Source: Nemophila menziesii
Lineage: Eukaryota > Streptophyta > Magnoliopsida > Boraginales > Hydrophyllaceae
Reading direction: 5' to 3'
Assembly: GCA_029959085.1 (NCBI GenBank)
Contig: JARWIR010000013.1
Location: forward strand, 11,161,186-11,225,185
Length of the DNA stretch: 64,000 bases
Of this stretch, positions 24,129-36,334 are shown one piece after another. Made by a program: the position numbers and the translations under genes. Numbering within the stretch: the first letter of the stretch is position 1; the number at the start of each line of letters is the position of its first letter. The notes beneath the pieces are model-generated. The model saw only the letters and a list, made by a program, of their open reading frames with translations. It did not search any database and had not been told where the DNA came from.

Positions 24129-25849
24129 AGGAAATTACTTTTTGCAGCCAGATTTTTCCAACCTTTATATTTAACCCCCTAACTAGAAAAAAATCCTAAA
24201 AACATCCAACATCTAACTAGTTGGTTAGATTGTTGTCTTTTTTACCCTTCGCTCGTGATGGGTACGGCCCCCGTAGAAGGTACATTTTACACTAAGCACC
24301 TACCATACGCCCCAACCCCATCTCGATTACTAACTCGATGGGTACGGACCCTAAACCACAAAAACACCCCCAGGTAAGGACTTATTGCACAAATACATTA
24401 CACAAGTCAACATGGGGCTGTAACCACATTGTATTCACCAATTCCATTCACATAAACACAAATTCAATTATTCAATCACCAAATGTTTTATCAAATTCAT
24501 TTACAGACCTAGCATTCATATCAGAACCAAACAAGACTAGCATTACTAAATCAAAACCAAACAAGAATGAACAAAACTACTATTCGGGCTAAACATATTC
24601 AGAATTACATGAATCAGTAAACAAAAACCCAAAACTAGAATGAAATATACAGAATTTCATGAATCACTATTCAAACTTCAATCTCTGTTACAGCATCTTG
24701 CTTCTTCTCTTCACTAATTATGTCGACATTTTTGAGCTTGGATTTGATGCCATTTCTCTCGGCAAGAATAGGTTCGTGTAATACATTCAAATTTCAAAAT
24801 TAAACAAAACCCATGACGAGAATTCATACCCGGTCTGGACCCAGCAAGGACTCGCGCCTCAACGGCCTGGACCCATCACGAGAAATGTCTGGACCTGTGG
24901 TGGTATTTTGCTTGGGCTGGACCCATCGGGCTTCAGCACGGCTCCGTTTAGATGACTGGGCCTCAACGGTTTAGACCCATCAAGCAGTCACGGTGTAGAG
25001 GGACGGTGGTGGGATGGCGGAGAGTGTTCTGCCGAGAGGGAAGGAGAGGTGTTGGTGGAATGGTGTTGATGGTGGGGTTCGATGGAGGTGAAGGATGGGG
25101 GTTGATTGGAGTCTGAATCAACCCATCTCGGCCGGACCCACGGTGGAAAGGTGTTGATGGTGGTGATTTGGTCTGGACCCATTAAAGGATTGGGGTTCAT
25201 GTTCTGTACGAATTGGCCTTCAATGGGCTGGACCTTCAATCTGAAACACGGTTCTTTGCCCACTGCTCACCACCGAAACCACCGGAAAGCACCTCTTGGG
25301 CTTCAATGGGTTGGACACATCCGCTGCACCCATAATGTTTTTGCTGCTGCACACGGTTCTTGATGATGATGATGCTGGTGGTGGGATTGATGATGGTGGT
25401 GGTTCGGTTACTAGATTGATGTCGATGGTGGTGGGATTGATGTCGATGGCGGTGGTTGGTTCGATGGCGGTGGATTGAGCAGATGGGGGGCGGATTCGAT
25501 GGTGGTGGGTTCATGGGTGGGTCTGATTGTTGGGGGGCTGGTGGGTTGTTTGGTTGGGGTTGGGTGGATCTGATTGTAGGGGGTGGTGGAATCGGTGGTG
25601 GTGGTGCCGGTGCCGGTTGCTCAATATCAAGAGAAGAGAAAGGGGAGCTCGACGGGAGGGGGAGGGGGAGGTGGGTTGGGTTGATGAGAGAGAAAAGGAG
25701 GATTGGGGGATTATATAATGGGTTTGCAGGGGTTTTTTGGGCTTTTTATCCAATTTAGTTGGATTTAAATGGGCTTAGTTGGGTTGTAACCATGTTGGAT
25801 GTTGTTTGTAATGTTGGTATGTGGGTTGGCCTTAAAACATTAATGACCC
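24129..25849. mobile_element. Mutator-like element A, GC-rich interior, 10-bp TSD
   Basis: A perfect 10-bp direct repeat, TTGTTAGTAG, lies at 24119-24128 and 25850-25859. The left end starts AGGAAATTACTTTTTGCAGCC. The right end, reverse-complemented, starts GGGTCATTAATGTTTTAAGG, a loose inverted match. Element B at 46539-48846 has similar ends and also a 10-bp TSD, which supports one MULE family (MULEs make 8-10-bp TSDs, usually 9). The interior is far richer in G+C than its surroundings. It repeats CTGGACCCATC-type words (about 24830-25200) and GGTGGT triplets (about 25370-25640). Open frames such as 25106-25363 have no recognisable domain. No transposase was seen. Confidence 0.75.
25370..25640. 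repeat. GGTGGT/GATGGTGG-rich low-complexity tract
   Basis: Irregular GGT/GAT triplets within MULE A. The Gly/Trp-rich plus frames and the His/Pro-rich minus frames across it are products of this composition. Confidence 0.8.
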
Positions 25850-25985
25850 TTGTTAGTAGCTTCATAGTTGCTACCTTAAACTTTCGAACCTAACTCTTTG
25901 GTAGAGTGTACCGTTTTTTTTTCAATATTAATACAACCGTTTTCCTACCCCAAGAAAAACAAGAAAAACTTACTCAAAAAAAAGC

Positions 25986-25993
25986 TATAAAAA
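25986..25993 (+). promoter_or_regulatory. Putative TATA box of CTC1
   Basis: TATAAAAA 76 bp upstream of the CTC1 start codon, in the roughly 200 bp left between MULE A and the gene. Assigned by position and sequence only. Confidence 0.45.
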
Positions 25994-26061
25994 GAAAAAG
26001 GAATATGCCAAGCTCTCTCTTTTTCCCGCTCTCTTCTCCAACACTCACTCACTCACTCTAA

Positions 26062-29000
26062 ATGGAGAAAACTATCAGTGAGCTCATCCAACGTTACCGT
26101 CCACTCACCGGCACTTCATCTCTTTCTTCTTTCCGTACGATTTCCCCTTCAAAACCTCAATCTCCCGAACCTCCACGTGTCCCTACCACCTCCCAAAACC
26201 CTAATCCTAAGATCCTTAAAACCTTAAACCACCCTACAGTACTCACCGGAACCCTAACTCTACCCTCTCACAGCACCACCCGGGTCCCGAAATGCAGCTG
26301 CTTTTGCTTCTCAGACGGCTCATCCAACCCTATTTGCTGTGATATTCTCGACTTTAATCCCCAAATTTTGGGTAAAAAAATCAAAATCACTGCTTGGAAT
26401 TTCATCCCTCTAAAATGCGGTAACGGGTTCTTAGAAATTGTTAGCTGGGAGCTTCTAGAATCTTGTAGTATTACCAATACATTTCCTTTGGTTTCTGGCT
26501 ATACTGTTGATCATAAGGAGTGTAAAGATAGTTCAAAAGCCAAGTACTTCCGGTATGGAGCTTTGGATTCAATTAGCCCCATTTTAATTGTTACAAATGA
26601 TTCAAGAAATCTTACTGGGTTTCTTGTAAATATGTTGATTTGTGAGTGCAATATGTGTGGCCTAAAGGATTTAAAATCCTCATTACATGATTTAAACGAA
26701 GAAAAGGGTAGTAATCATTCTTTCATCAAGCCAATGATTATATATTTTCATGGGTACGATTCGTGTTGGCATCCCGTGATCACAAGATTAGTTGGAAAAG
26801 TTGTTTTACTTTCGGGATTGACAAAGAAATTAGTGTTTGTAAAGAAAGAAGATTCGAAATTAATGTATTTAACAACAAATAGATCTTCATTACATCTCCC
26901 TAAGCTTGTTAAAACATGGATCTTGCCTAAGAAAGTTGAGATTAAAGGGAAAGGTGAATGTGCTTGCTATAGTGGAATAGTTACAGGGAGTTATATGCAA
27001 GGAATGGTTATTGAATTGGATCGAGAAGTTATGTTATTATTGACTGATAAACAGCTTGCAATACCTCATAGTCTCAGAGTTGGCTCAATTGTATGTGAAA
27101 TCGATTTTAAATGAATTTATTGCACTGTTAGTCCTTATGTTACGTGGAATAGCCATCTGATCTATTCAACACGGGTATATTTGGCTATTTTGTGGAACAT
27201 AGGGACCCAATCTGCAATTTATCCTTGTTTGTTCTCTAATAAGTGTTTCATTTCATTGTGGGTTTTTCTGGACATAGGTTTCTATTAGAAATGTACATTT
27301 CGTAAATTCGAGATTTTCATCAATAAAAGTTCTTATACTTGGTGCTTGCTTAAGAACTAGCATCAATGTGGAATCATTCTCTCCTTTGGAAACAAGGTTA
27401 TCCCATTAAATTAATTATTAAACTAATTTTATTTGGAATTAATTAATTTATATGCTTTATAAAAATGTGTTAAATTCTTTTATGTCACAGATGCCACATG
27501 GTTTCACATTCTCAGAGCCTTATAGGGAAATTTGTTAATTCTCTAGCTTTTGGTGCTAGACTATGGTAGGAAAGTAAAATGTTGTGCATTTTTATTTTCT
27601 TTTTCTGTTTTAAAAGAAATATTTTTAATTTAGTGTTAATTTATTTTCACTCTTTTGTTAGGATTTTGCTTTTAACGGCAAGTTTTACGAAAATGTTTTC
27701 TGGGATTTTTTCGGATAAGGATATTGTAGGAACCAAACATGTAAGAATTAATGTATTTGCATATAAGATAATGTTTTCACGTTTTCTTGTTTTATAAAGT
27801 TATTTCTAAGCTGATGTGTATAGTTTTGCAAGGTGTTCTCAGATGGAAGGACTGGTTCAGAAATATGCTAAATCATATCTATCTCAATCACTCTTTAAAT
27901 CTCAGGTAACAGTAATAAAAAAAGGGCCTATAGTGCAATTAATTCGAAATCATAGTATTACCCCTGATGAGAATTCTTATATTTTCGGCAGCATGGAGTT
28001 TTAACAGACTTCTTGAAGCACGATTCATGTACAGGTGGCATAGGTACAAGATGTAGTCATTTGAAGCTAGTAAGTAGTTCAAATAATACCCCCTATAGTT
28101 TGACAAAAGGTCAAAAACTCCCATATGAGTAACATGATTTATCCTCATTACTTGTCTTTTCAGGTTTTACCTATCTCTACTTTAATTAGTCAATGCAAGT
28201 CTACTTGGATAAAAACACTTTTAGACCCGGACATAGATAACATGGGTCCCACTAATTACCCTTGTGGAGGGGTATCTTTTCTACAGCCAATTAAAAGAGG
28301 ACTTTCTAGTGAACAAATGGGTTGTATATTACTTGGACTTTTGAAGGTTAAAATCAACACTTTTTACTCTTTGTTACCACAACTCTATAATATGTGATGT
28401 ATTGTGACAGATGTCATCATCTGGAAGGTTCCAACTTGTTGATTCAACTGGAGCAATTGATGTATTTGTATCTGATCTTCCATTAAATTCGAATTCTAGC
28501 AGGATATACGAGGTAATAATCTTGTGAAGTGGTTTTTTTTTTTTTTAACGAGTATCTATGTTTTGTTTCTTCAGATAAAAGACTTCAATATATATATGGA
28601 AGGTAAAATTGGGAATTTAGATGAGCTAAAATCACTTACATTTGAATCAATTACATGCAAAAGTATTTTTAACTCTCCTGGATTAGTAAAAGAGATGGAT
28701 ATGTCACTTTACTTACATTACAATGTTAAAGATGAAGAAACAAAGAATTGTTTATGCCCTTTCTGTATCGATAGCAAAGATAGTTATGAAAAGCTTGAAA
28801 ATGGAACGTATCATTTGATGCGATTAATGCACAAATTTCCTATTCCCGAGATGGTATTTTTTCTATCTTTTTTTTAATCATAGGGTAAATTACTGGAATA
28901 GCCCTTCATCTTTCTGAATTTACTATCTCAGTTACAAGGAGTTATTTCAAACAAGTCAAGTGTGTTTGCTGAGGCTATTATACTCCCATGGGATTTAACT

Positions 29001-30999
29001 TTACCTGATAAAGATCGAGAAATACATCATAATTCAATAGATTTTTTGGATCATAATACTAGACATGAACATGGTGAATCGCCTTTAAAGAGATGTAGAA
29101 TTGATCGATCTTTAAACTTACCTTGTGAAATTCAATGTAAAATTACTGGAAAAGGTGTAAATTACTGCTCCATGGGTGTTTTAAAATTTACAGAAGCTGA
29201 GGTAAAAAAGATAGGCTCTCATTGTACATCACATGCGAAAAAAGTATTACTCGAGTTTAGTTCTGAAAGCTTATACTTATACCAGGTAAATAAGTTATTA
29301 TATATCTTATCTTATGTTGATAACTTATCCAAAAGTTAGGTTCTGCCTAAGGTTTTGTGTCCTTTTCTTTACAGGCACTCAAAATAGGAAATTATTACAT
29401 TGTGAAGCATGAGAAAAACGACATTTCATGTAATATCAAGGACCAGAAAGAAATTATTGGTAATAAAGTAGTCATTACATCCGAGATGCATTTCTGGAGT
29501 GCATCATTATCTTGTGACAATGATGTCAGCGATGACGACATCAACTTATGTATGCCTGCTAATGTTATAAATTACATAAAGTTTGACTCAGAAACACACA
29601 ATGTGGGTCCCACACTTAAATCATCTCATCTTGGGTCCCACTTGCCATCAGGGGAGTTAATATCTTTGCATGGGCTTGTCATGTCTGTTCATGGTTTTAA
29701 TCAAGGAACAAGCAGTAGATGTATTCATATCATGACAGATAATCATCAAGTACTTATTGATTTTTATTTTTTTTTTAAAATATTTTAATATGAATTTCAT
29801 ATTGTTGTTTTAATTGGATAGATCAAGATTGTGGGACCGTTGAATAAAGGTGCTTACCCTACTGGATTTGGACAAGGTGTTCATGCAAGCTTTCACCGAA
29901 TTTTGGAAATCGAGTATGTATTTGCTTGCGTAACTATTAATACAAAAAATTTCCTAAATGGTCCTCGAATTTTACTAGTGAATGTGTTAATTTACAGCAG
30001 ACAAAAAGAATATAAAATGATACCTGCATCTTGCATTGAAATTGATTCCAAAAGTCCAATCATTGAGCAATCAAGTGCATACTCGAATAAAGTGGGACCC
30101 ATAGCTGGTCCCACAGTTTTGATATCTGAATTATCACAAGCTATGGAACTCAAGTCAATACATCTCCATTGCAGAGTAATTTATGTTCTTTTTAACGCAC
30201 TTTATATGTTTAATAATGTATCTCATTCTCTATATATTCCTTTACAGGTACTAGCTGTTTATGTAGTAATATTCGAGGAAACTAGAAGAGTTTCATCTTC
30301 ATTTATCGATATTGCACTTGCAGGGTTTATGTTAGGTATGTTTTTCATCATTTATCCCTATTATAACATTTGAAAATTTCCCAAATGGTCCCTGAATTAT
30401 TTAAATGTTTACATTACATAGATGATGGAACATCCTCGTGTTATTGCTGGGCTAACCATGAAAGAGCAGCAGCATTACTTCGCTTACACGTTCAAACATG
30501 TACAAATTCAAAAACTTTGAAATTATCGAAGCAAAATCTTGTAAAGAAAACATGTAGTGATGGCTCGAATATGGATCGTTTAAAAGGGATTATTAAAAAA
30601 CACGGAAAAATTATTGTTAAAAACTATGGATCTGCGTTTGATTCATCGTTTCATAATCTTACATTTTGTGTTAACTCGGGGAAAAGTTTTGGGACCTTAG
30701 ATGAAGATTTTCTTAGGTGCTTGATTCTTAATGCTTGCTTTAGCACTATTTTGGTAAGTTTTGTGTATTTTTGAAAAATTACTATTTTGTGTAATGTATG
30801 TATATTGATAAGTTTTTGTTTGTAGCAGAGTGTTGTGGGTAGTGTTATGGATTTAAATGGTACGAAGCGATTAAAGAAACAATTAGCGGATATTCAAATG
30901 ACGATGCTACCCTTGCAAAGTATATGGGCAACAGGGATTCATCACATTGACCCACTTAATGAAGCGAGAAATATATTTCAACAACTTGTTAAAAGGTAG
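26062..30999 (+). CDS. CTC1: CST complex subunit CTC1, 16 exons, about 1199 aa
   Basis: CTC1, with STN1 and TEN1, forms the CST complex that binds single-stranded telomeric DNA and helps DNA polymerase alpha fill in the C-strand. Exons: 26062-27090, 27278-27396, 27491-27565, 27662-27740, 27843-27905, 27992-28069, 28164-28346, 28411-28512, 28575-28853, 28932-29285, 29375-29749, 29822-29913, 29998-30175, 30248-30335, 30422-30753 and 30826-30999. All are GT-AG, all phases join, and the sum is 3600 nt. Plant CTC1 blocks include CDILDF...AWNFIPLK early, a Cys-rich segment CLCPFC in exon 9, DDGTSSCYCWANHERAAALL in exon 15, and the end SIWATGIHHIDPLNEARN. Length is near Arabidopsis CTC1 (about 1270 aa). 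Exons 13 and 16 have NAGNAG acceptors, so one residue may vary. Confidence 0.95.
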
Positions 31000-31495
31000 C
31001 TGATGATAGATAGTATTATGATTTATTGCTAAAGCTGTGAAATTATGTATTTATGGTGCTGGAAAAATCTCAATTATTGGATATCAACGTGTTATTGGCT
31101 ATTTTTATTTATTAAATTAGAGGCCAAAGGCCGAAGAGTTTTGAACGTAAATCCAGTTGCGACATTTTCTTGTAATTTATCAACCCTTGTACTACTATGA
31201 AAGTTTGAAATATGACTAAATCTAGAATTAACTTTAGCGAATAAATATCCTGATTTGGTGGAATATTTTCTCGTGTCTTTCATATTTAACCTAATTTTTA
31301 AACAAGACCTAATCCCTAAGTTTCATTTCCATTACAATATGAAGATTGAACAAATTCTTGTTACTTTTCTGTTGTGGGTTATAAACATAACCATAGCATA
31401 AAAAGATGCACATTTGCAAACGAAATTACAATTAAAAAGTTATAGATTCATATTTTTCACATCAATATTTCCCATTCTTGCTGAACTTGAGAATT
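31000..31495. other. Convergent 3' flanks of CTC1 and the thioredoxin-like gene
   Basis: About 500 bp of AT-rich sequence between the two stop codons, presumably both 3' UTRs. The small minus frame at 31092-31283 shows no motif. Confidence 0.5.
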
Positions 31496-32179
31496 TTAGC
31501 TTTGTTTTTTCTTGGGACGGTTCATCTTCAAAAGGTTTGAAACACCCGCTATAACATGTAGCCTACTGCTTGGGACACCTGTCTTTGCAAGCGCTCTTCC
31601 ATGGTTGTCCAATAGAACAAAACAAGGCACATACTTTATATCATAATGTAGCAACTGCATCAATATATTTACCAAACCAAAAATTATATCATGAATTTAA
31701 ATTCAGATAACATATAGTAAACATTAGAGAGAGGTTTTATGGTAATAAAATTTAATTACCTCAGGTAACCATTGTTCATTTTCAGCATCAGCCATAACAA
31801 TATTAACCCAATCACAATTCCGATTTTCAACTTCGTTAATAAAAGGCACCAAAGAATTACAAAGCCTACAATTAGGTGAATAGAACTCAAGAACTGTAGC
31901 CTCTTTCCCACTTGCTAAAGCTGATGCAAAAGCTCTTTGCTCAGCCTCTGATTGCTCTTCACTACTCAATCGCTTCATCTCATTCTTCTTGTTTGGTTGA
32001 AATTGAAATGGGTTTTTGTTGAATAAGTTAATTGCTAAAGAACCCATGGTTTTTGCTGATTTGAATAGCCATGGTGTGTCTAATACGCAGCTGTTGTTTT
32101 TGTTTGGGGTGTTTGTGTAATTATTAGTATCCCATGGCCATTTTATGCAAAATTGAAAGTTTCTATTGAATGGATTCAT
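31496..32179 (-). CDS. Thioredoxin-like protein, two exons, 192 aa
   Basis: Exon 1 is 32179-31760 and exon 2 is 31654-31496, joined in frame by a GT-AG intron. The protein has a Ser/Asn-rich, basic N-terminal part of about 90 residues, then a thioredoxin fold. This has [13 protein letters not shown] with a CxxC (CRLC) redox pair, [12 protein letters not shown], and the usual cis-proline in YVPCFVLLD, with a closing helix and a Lys-rich tail. The wording resembles plastid HCF164-type plant thioredoxin-like proteins. Because both cysteines are kept, a disulfide-redox role is likely, but the substrate is unknown. The N-terminal region could be a plastid transit peptide. The start at 32179 is the first ATG; an internal Met before SLAINLF at about residue 45 is an alternative. 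The gene converges with CTC1. Confidence 0.85.
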
Positions 32180-32400
32180 GTTTGATTTCTTGTGTTTTGC
32201 GTAAGACTCTGTAATTCCTATGATATAAAATTTACAATTGAAATTATGGGCATAAGCCCAATAATATTTCGTTAAAGAGTTAAATATGGGCTTAAATTAT
32301 GGTCTAATTTTACCCAAAACTTTTTCTATTTATCTATTTTATGACGCACCATGAGCCAAAAGTCCAAGATTTTCTGGGTCAAAACGTACGAAGTTACAAT

Positions 32401-32966
32401 TAAGAAGAACATATCGGATTATTGCGAAAAAAAATCTAAAACTACATCCATAACCGTTTAATTTATGAAAAACTAAATCCTAACGAATTTAACCATTCGA
32501 CTTACTTTTTCAAAACCATAACCGAATAATTCAGATTCGGTTTTTTAAGCGATTTTGGGGATTTTAACCATAACAAAACTTGAACTCTATAAATATATTG
32601 AAAATTCTTAAAAAATATCACAAATACAAGAATTTTTTTTAAAATATATAAAATATTAAGTTGGTTCTTATTTAAATAACATATTTGTTACTTTCTTTTG
32701 TTACATTTAATATTTTAATTTTAATTTTGAGATATAAAAATACTCTTTTATCTACATTATTATGAAATATACAATAATAGATGATAATAAACGGATTTTT
32801 GGTTATTCGGTTTTATTATCTAAAACCATAACCTAACGGATTTAACCATTGGTTACACTTTTCAAAACCATAATGTAACGATTTTATCCATGGTTGCATA
32901 ATCGATTTTTAATCGATACGTACTTTCATCGATTTTGGTTTTAAACCATAACCATTGTCATCCCTA
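32401..32966. mobile_element. hAT-like non-autonomous element, 566 bp
   Basis: A perfect 8-bp direct repeat, GTTACAAT, flanks the element at 32393-32400 and 32967-32974. The right end, reverse-complemented, begins TAGGGATGACAATGG, a common plant hAT-type terminus. The left end (TAAGAAGAACATATCGG) matches only loosely, so that TIR has decayed. The interior repeats AACCATAACC and TCGATTTT words and has no coding capacity. It lies about 220 bp upstream of the thioredoxin-like gene's start. Confidence 0.65.
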
Positions 32967-32979
32967 GTTACAATGCAAT

Positions 32980-33331
32980 GATATAATTTGTATTATTTAT
33001 AAATTGTGTTGTACCTTAAACTCCAATTTCACTAATTTTAAAAAAATTAGTGAAGAGTTATTATATTAGATAGTAAAATTTGATCTCAAAATTTTATGAT
33101 TACTATACATTCCTTCTAATTAAAAGCGAATTTAAGAATTTTTATTTATGAGAATTAAAAATAAAAGATTGAGTGAGATTTGAGGTAGTGCTATAACTTA
33201 TTATTTTGGTTATTTTCTATATATACATTTGTGCATAGGGGGGTTAAAATTCACAATATACAAATTACTATAATTATCTTTATGCATTGTGGGGTTTATA
33301 GAAGAGCTTTACAAAAAATTACAAGTACTTA
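32980..33331. other. AT-rich spacer
   Basis: Nothing recognised. Confidence 0.4.
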
Positions 33332-33340
33332 TTTGCTAAT

Positions 33341-33517
33341 GAGTAATGTTGCGTATTACCCAAAAATCACTTATGATGTGGATCTTGAATGGTCCAATCA
33401 TGCAAAAGAGAGAGAAAAAAGTAGTCAAGAAAATAAACAATATGATTGGACCACCCAAGATCCACATCGTGGGTGATATTTAGGTGATTGTTTTTTAGAT
33501 GATACCTAGCATTACTC
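33341..33517. mobile_element. MULE-type MITE, 177 bp
   Basis: Both ends read inward as GAGTAATG (left GAGTAATGTTGCGTAT, right complement GAGTAATGCTAGGTAT), and most of each half pairs with the other. For example GATGTGGATCTT is mirrored near 33460. A perfect 9-bp TSD, TTTGCTAAT, lies at 33332-33340 and 33518-33526. A 9-bp TSD points to Mutator-like mobilisation. No coding capacity. Confidence 0.88.
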
Positions 33518-33639
33518 TTTGCTAATAGCAAAGATTTTCTGAGGTTTTAGATGGTAATTCATTATATATGAATAAAGAACAAAGTATTATGACGCAGGAA
33601 AACAATGTGAGTACTACCGCAGGTATCAATGTATCTTTA

Positions 33640-34187
33640 AGTGGGTGAGTTTTCCAAAATCCTAAAATGTTTAAAATCAAATCTGATGCAGCTTTTGATT
33701 CTTATTCTTATAATGTTTGTATTGCTTCCGTTATTAGGGACCAAACATGTAATATTGTAGAAGGCATTTCAACTTTTTTGAGTGCATTATCACCATTTGA
33801 AGCTGAAGCAAAAGGAGTCTATATAGGTTGTAGATTGGCTTCATCATTCCTAAAAGGGGTAGTTACTATCGAGAATGATCGATCCTTATTGATCAAGTCA
33901 CTATTATGTAATAAGATTAGTCCATCTCATAGTATAGACTTTTGGTTAAGAATATTAAACTATTTTGTAGAGATTGTAAGTGTAATTTCTCTTTAGTTTT
34001 GAAAAAAAAAATATAACTGATTGAGTAATGAAACAATGGCTAAAAGAAACTTGTTTTGATTTGGATTAGTTGATAATCCACCGTAATTATCTAAAATTAT
34101 TCTTAATGACTACAATGTCTTAGTCTTTGGGTAGTTACTCCTGTAATTGTTTTCATGAATGAAATTGTTTCTCGACTTAAAAAAACT
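33640..34187 (+). mobile_element. LINE RNase H tail and 3' UTR
   Basis: A plus frame from about 33652 to 33996 encodes an RNase H-like tail: NPKMFKIKSDAAFDSYS, then SPFEAEAKGVYIGC, then IENDRSLL, giving the D-E-D order. The frame ends before the usual tail, so it is damaged. A-runs occur at about 34001 and at 34180-34187, the latter after a ...TTTCTCGACTT sequence that looks like a LINE 3' end. It is 5'-truncated. Confidence 0.75.
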
Positions 34188-34189
34188 CG

Positions 34190-35440
34190 TAAGATATAAA
34201 TTTCCTAAAAAACTAGAACATCTACAAGATAAAGTCTATTAAAAAGATAATTAACTTTGATTTTAATAACTTGCTAAATTCAAATAAGTGACTACATTTA
34301 GGATAACTAATTTATCATGATACGAGTCATCTAAATTAGTTATACATTAGTCAGAATTTCTGGTCAAACGGAGGTGGCAATATTATTACGATAAGTAAAC
34401 AATAACCATTTATAGTCATATGAGCCCCTAACATAATAATCCCTAAAATAAATCAACAAATAGTTTATGTAAGGATTTTTATAAATTATTTTGTAAAATT
34501 AAAACTATAAGTAAAGCTCACTTAAAGATTAAGAACCCCACTCTCATAAAAAAGATGATCACCAAATACTTAATCTTTCAAAGATTTAAATTTCATGTAG
34601 AAAAATCTACTTAAAATAACACAATATTATTTTAAGTATCCTTCACAATAAACTTGAAACTTTTTTGAACACTACACTCAAAGATGTATTTCAATTATAG
34701 ATTTTAGGATCCTAGTTCCGGCATAAAATCTATAACCATGTCCACGATCATGTATGCTCTTCAAATTAAATTTGTCTATCTAAATTTAGCAGATTAGTCG
34801 AAGACCAATAAATATTTAATATTTGAATCATAATTTAAATAAATATAGACAGACAAATACTTCCTAATACATCGCCAAAGTGAGTACTATCAAGGGTTGG
34901 TCATGATTAGTTAAGGATTTGGTAGGTTAGTCTCAATCAGAATTCTAGGTCCAAAGGAAGGGTATCCTTGACTTAACTAGCCAATAATCATGAGTCTTAT
35001 ATAAAATAAAGATAAGTTGGACGTCATATACATGGTATTTTACTATTTTCCAAAAGGAAGATATGAAATGGCCTTTTGTGACCTAACCAACCGTACGTGT
35101 ATTTACATCAGCCAAAAAGAAAGTAGAAACGTGGCTGATCTCGACATATTGTATTAATATGATGATAAAGCTTGCCTAGGCAGCAATCAAATTTTGTAGG
35201 CAGACTGTTGATGTGGGACCACGGGGAAAACTAAAATAGGCCCAATACATCCAGAATTATAAAGCATCAATTCTAATTATATATTTGAAAATTTCTTACT
35301 ATAGTCTAAGATCTCTAACATTAGAAAGCTAAATTAGATTGATTATACCGAGTTTCATATAAGAGAATGAAATATGTAGTTTATCCCAATTCAATAGTTT
35401 TTTGACATTTGAGTTTTTCCATAGTTTAGTTATATAATAA
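34190..35440. other. Intergenic, nothing recognised
   Basis: AT-rich DNA with no ORF or clear repeat. Confidence 0.4.
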
Positions 35441-35442
35441 AA

Positions 35443-36330
35443 TTATAATTGAGACTTATTTACATGAATACTTTTTAATGTGTAAAATTTAGTCGTAAAC
35501 CAGGTTTCACACGATATGTGCAACTCTCTTATACCAGTTAACTTTTGCGTCATACTTAACAATAGATCATGATTATGAATATATACATGTATGGCTCTAG
35601 AATTCGATAGTATGCCCTCTATCTTTGGCAACCTTTCTATTAGTATTTTGCGACATTAGATTGATACAATATGTGACATAAGTAGTCCAAAATATGGTAG
35701 GATGTTGTTGTATCTGGGGAAAATTTATATATTTATTAACTACAAAGGTAAAGAAACAAAAGTTAAGTTAGTAAAAATATCTAAGATAGAAACAAAAACT
35801 TAATTTTGAAATAGGGATAATTTTTTATACCTTAACAAATTCCCTACAATCACCTTGCATCATTAATATGCTTTTAAGTATCAATGGATTTTGGGAAAAG
35901 GTACACTCTGGACAAGTAACCAAGAAGATATTCAAGGATCCACCTATTCGATCAGTCCAAAAGTCGGACATTATAAAACACTTGAATATCTTCCAATGAA
36001 CTCTAAATTCATCAACAAATTTCTTTGTATCGATTGTCAACTCTTTTAGTAAGATATTTCTGATATTGTGGTAAGTGGGTGCTTGAAAGGCTCTTCCATA
36101 CTCTCTAACATCATTTTAAAAAGTTTGGAAACTTGGTTGGTTTGTTTATCACATCAAACAATATTTTAGATACGACGGCTCAAATGATAGTTTGTGCCAA
36201 ACCTCTCTTTTAGCTTATTTTTAATAACATTATTTTTATCCAATAAAGATTGAATTGTCTTGTCCATATCATTTTAAAGATGTTCTCCAATAGACCTTTG
36301 ACGTTACTCGATTATACTCACCTTTTACTA
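35443..36330 (-). pseudogene. hAT-family transposase relic (DUF659-type)
   Basis: The minus frame 36040-35825 reads KKFVDEFRVHWKIF...MSDFWTDRIGGS, the motif region of plant hAT transposases in which a 'DxW' segment (here DFWTDR) lies in the DUF659 domain. Further along, 35631-35443 reads LPKIEGILSNSRAIHVYIHNHDLLLSM...GIRELH, matching the later 'YIYNH..LL...RELHRPA.TRFAT' region. The upstream part (about 36330-36045, with FKMMLESMEEPF) lies in other frames. Several stops and frameshifts separate the pieces, so it is not functional. No TIRs were found. Confidence 0.7.
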
Positions 36331-36334
36331 ACAA

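Noticed and set aside
25106..25758. Overlapping Gly/Trp-rich and Pro/His-rich frames
   Set aside because: Caused by GGTGGT composition inside MULE A. No recognisable motif.
31092..31283. 63-codon minus frame between CTC1 and the thioredoxin-like gene
   Set aside because: No motif, and it overlaps the expected 3' UTRs.
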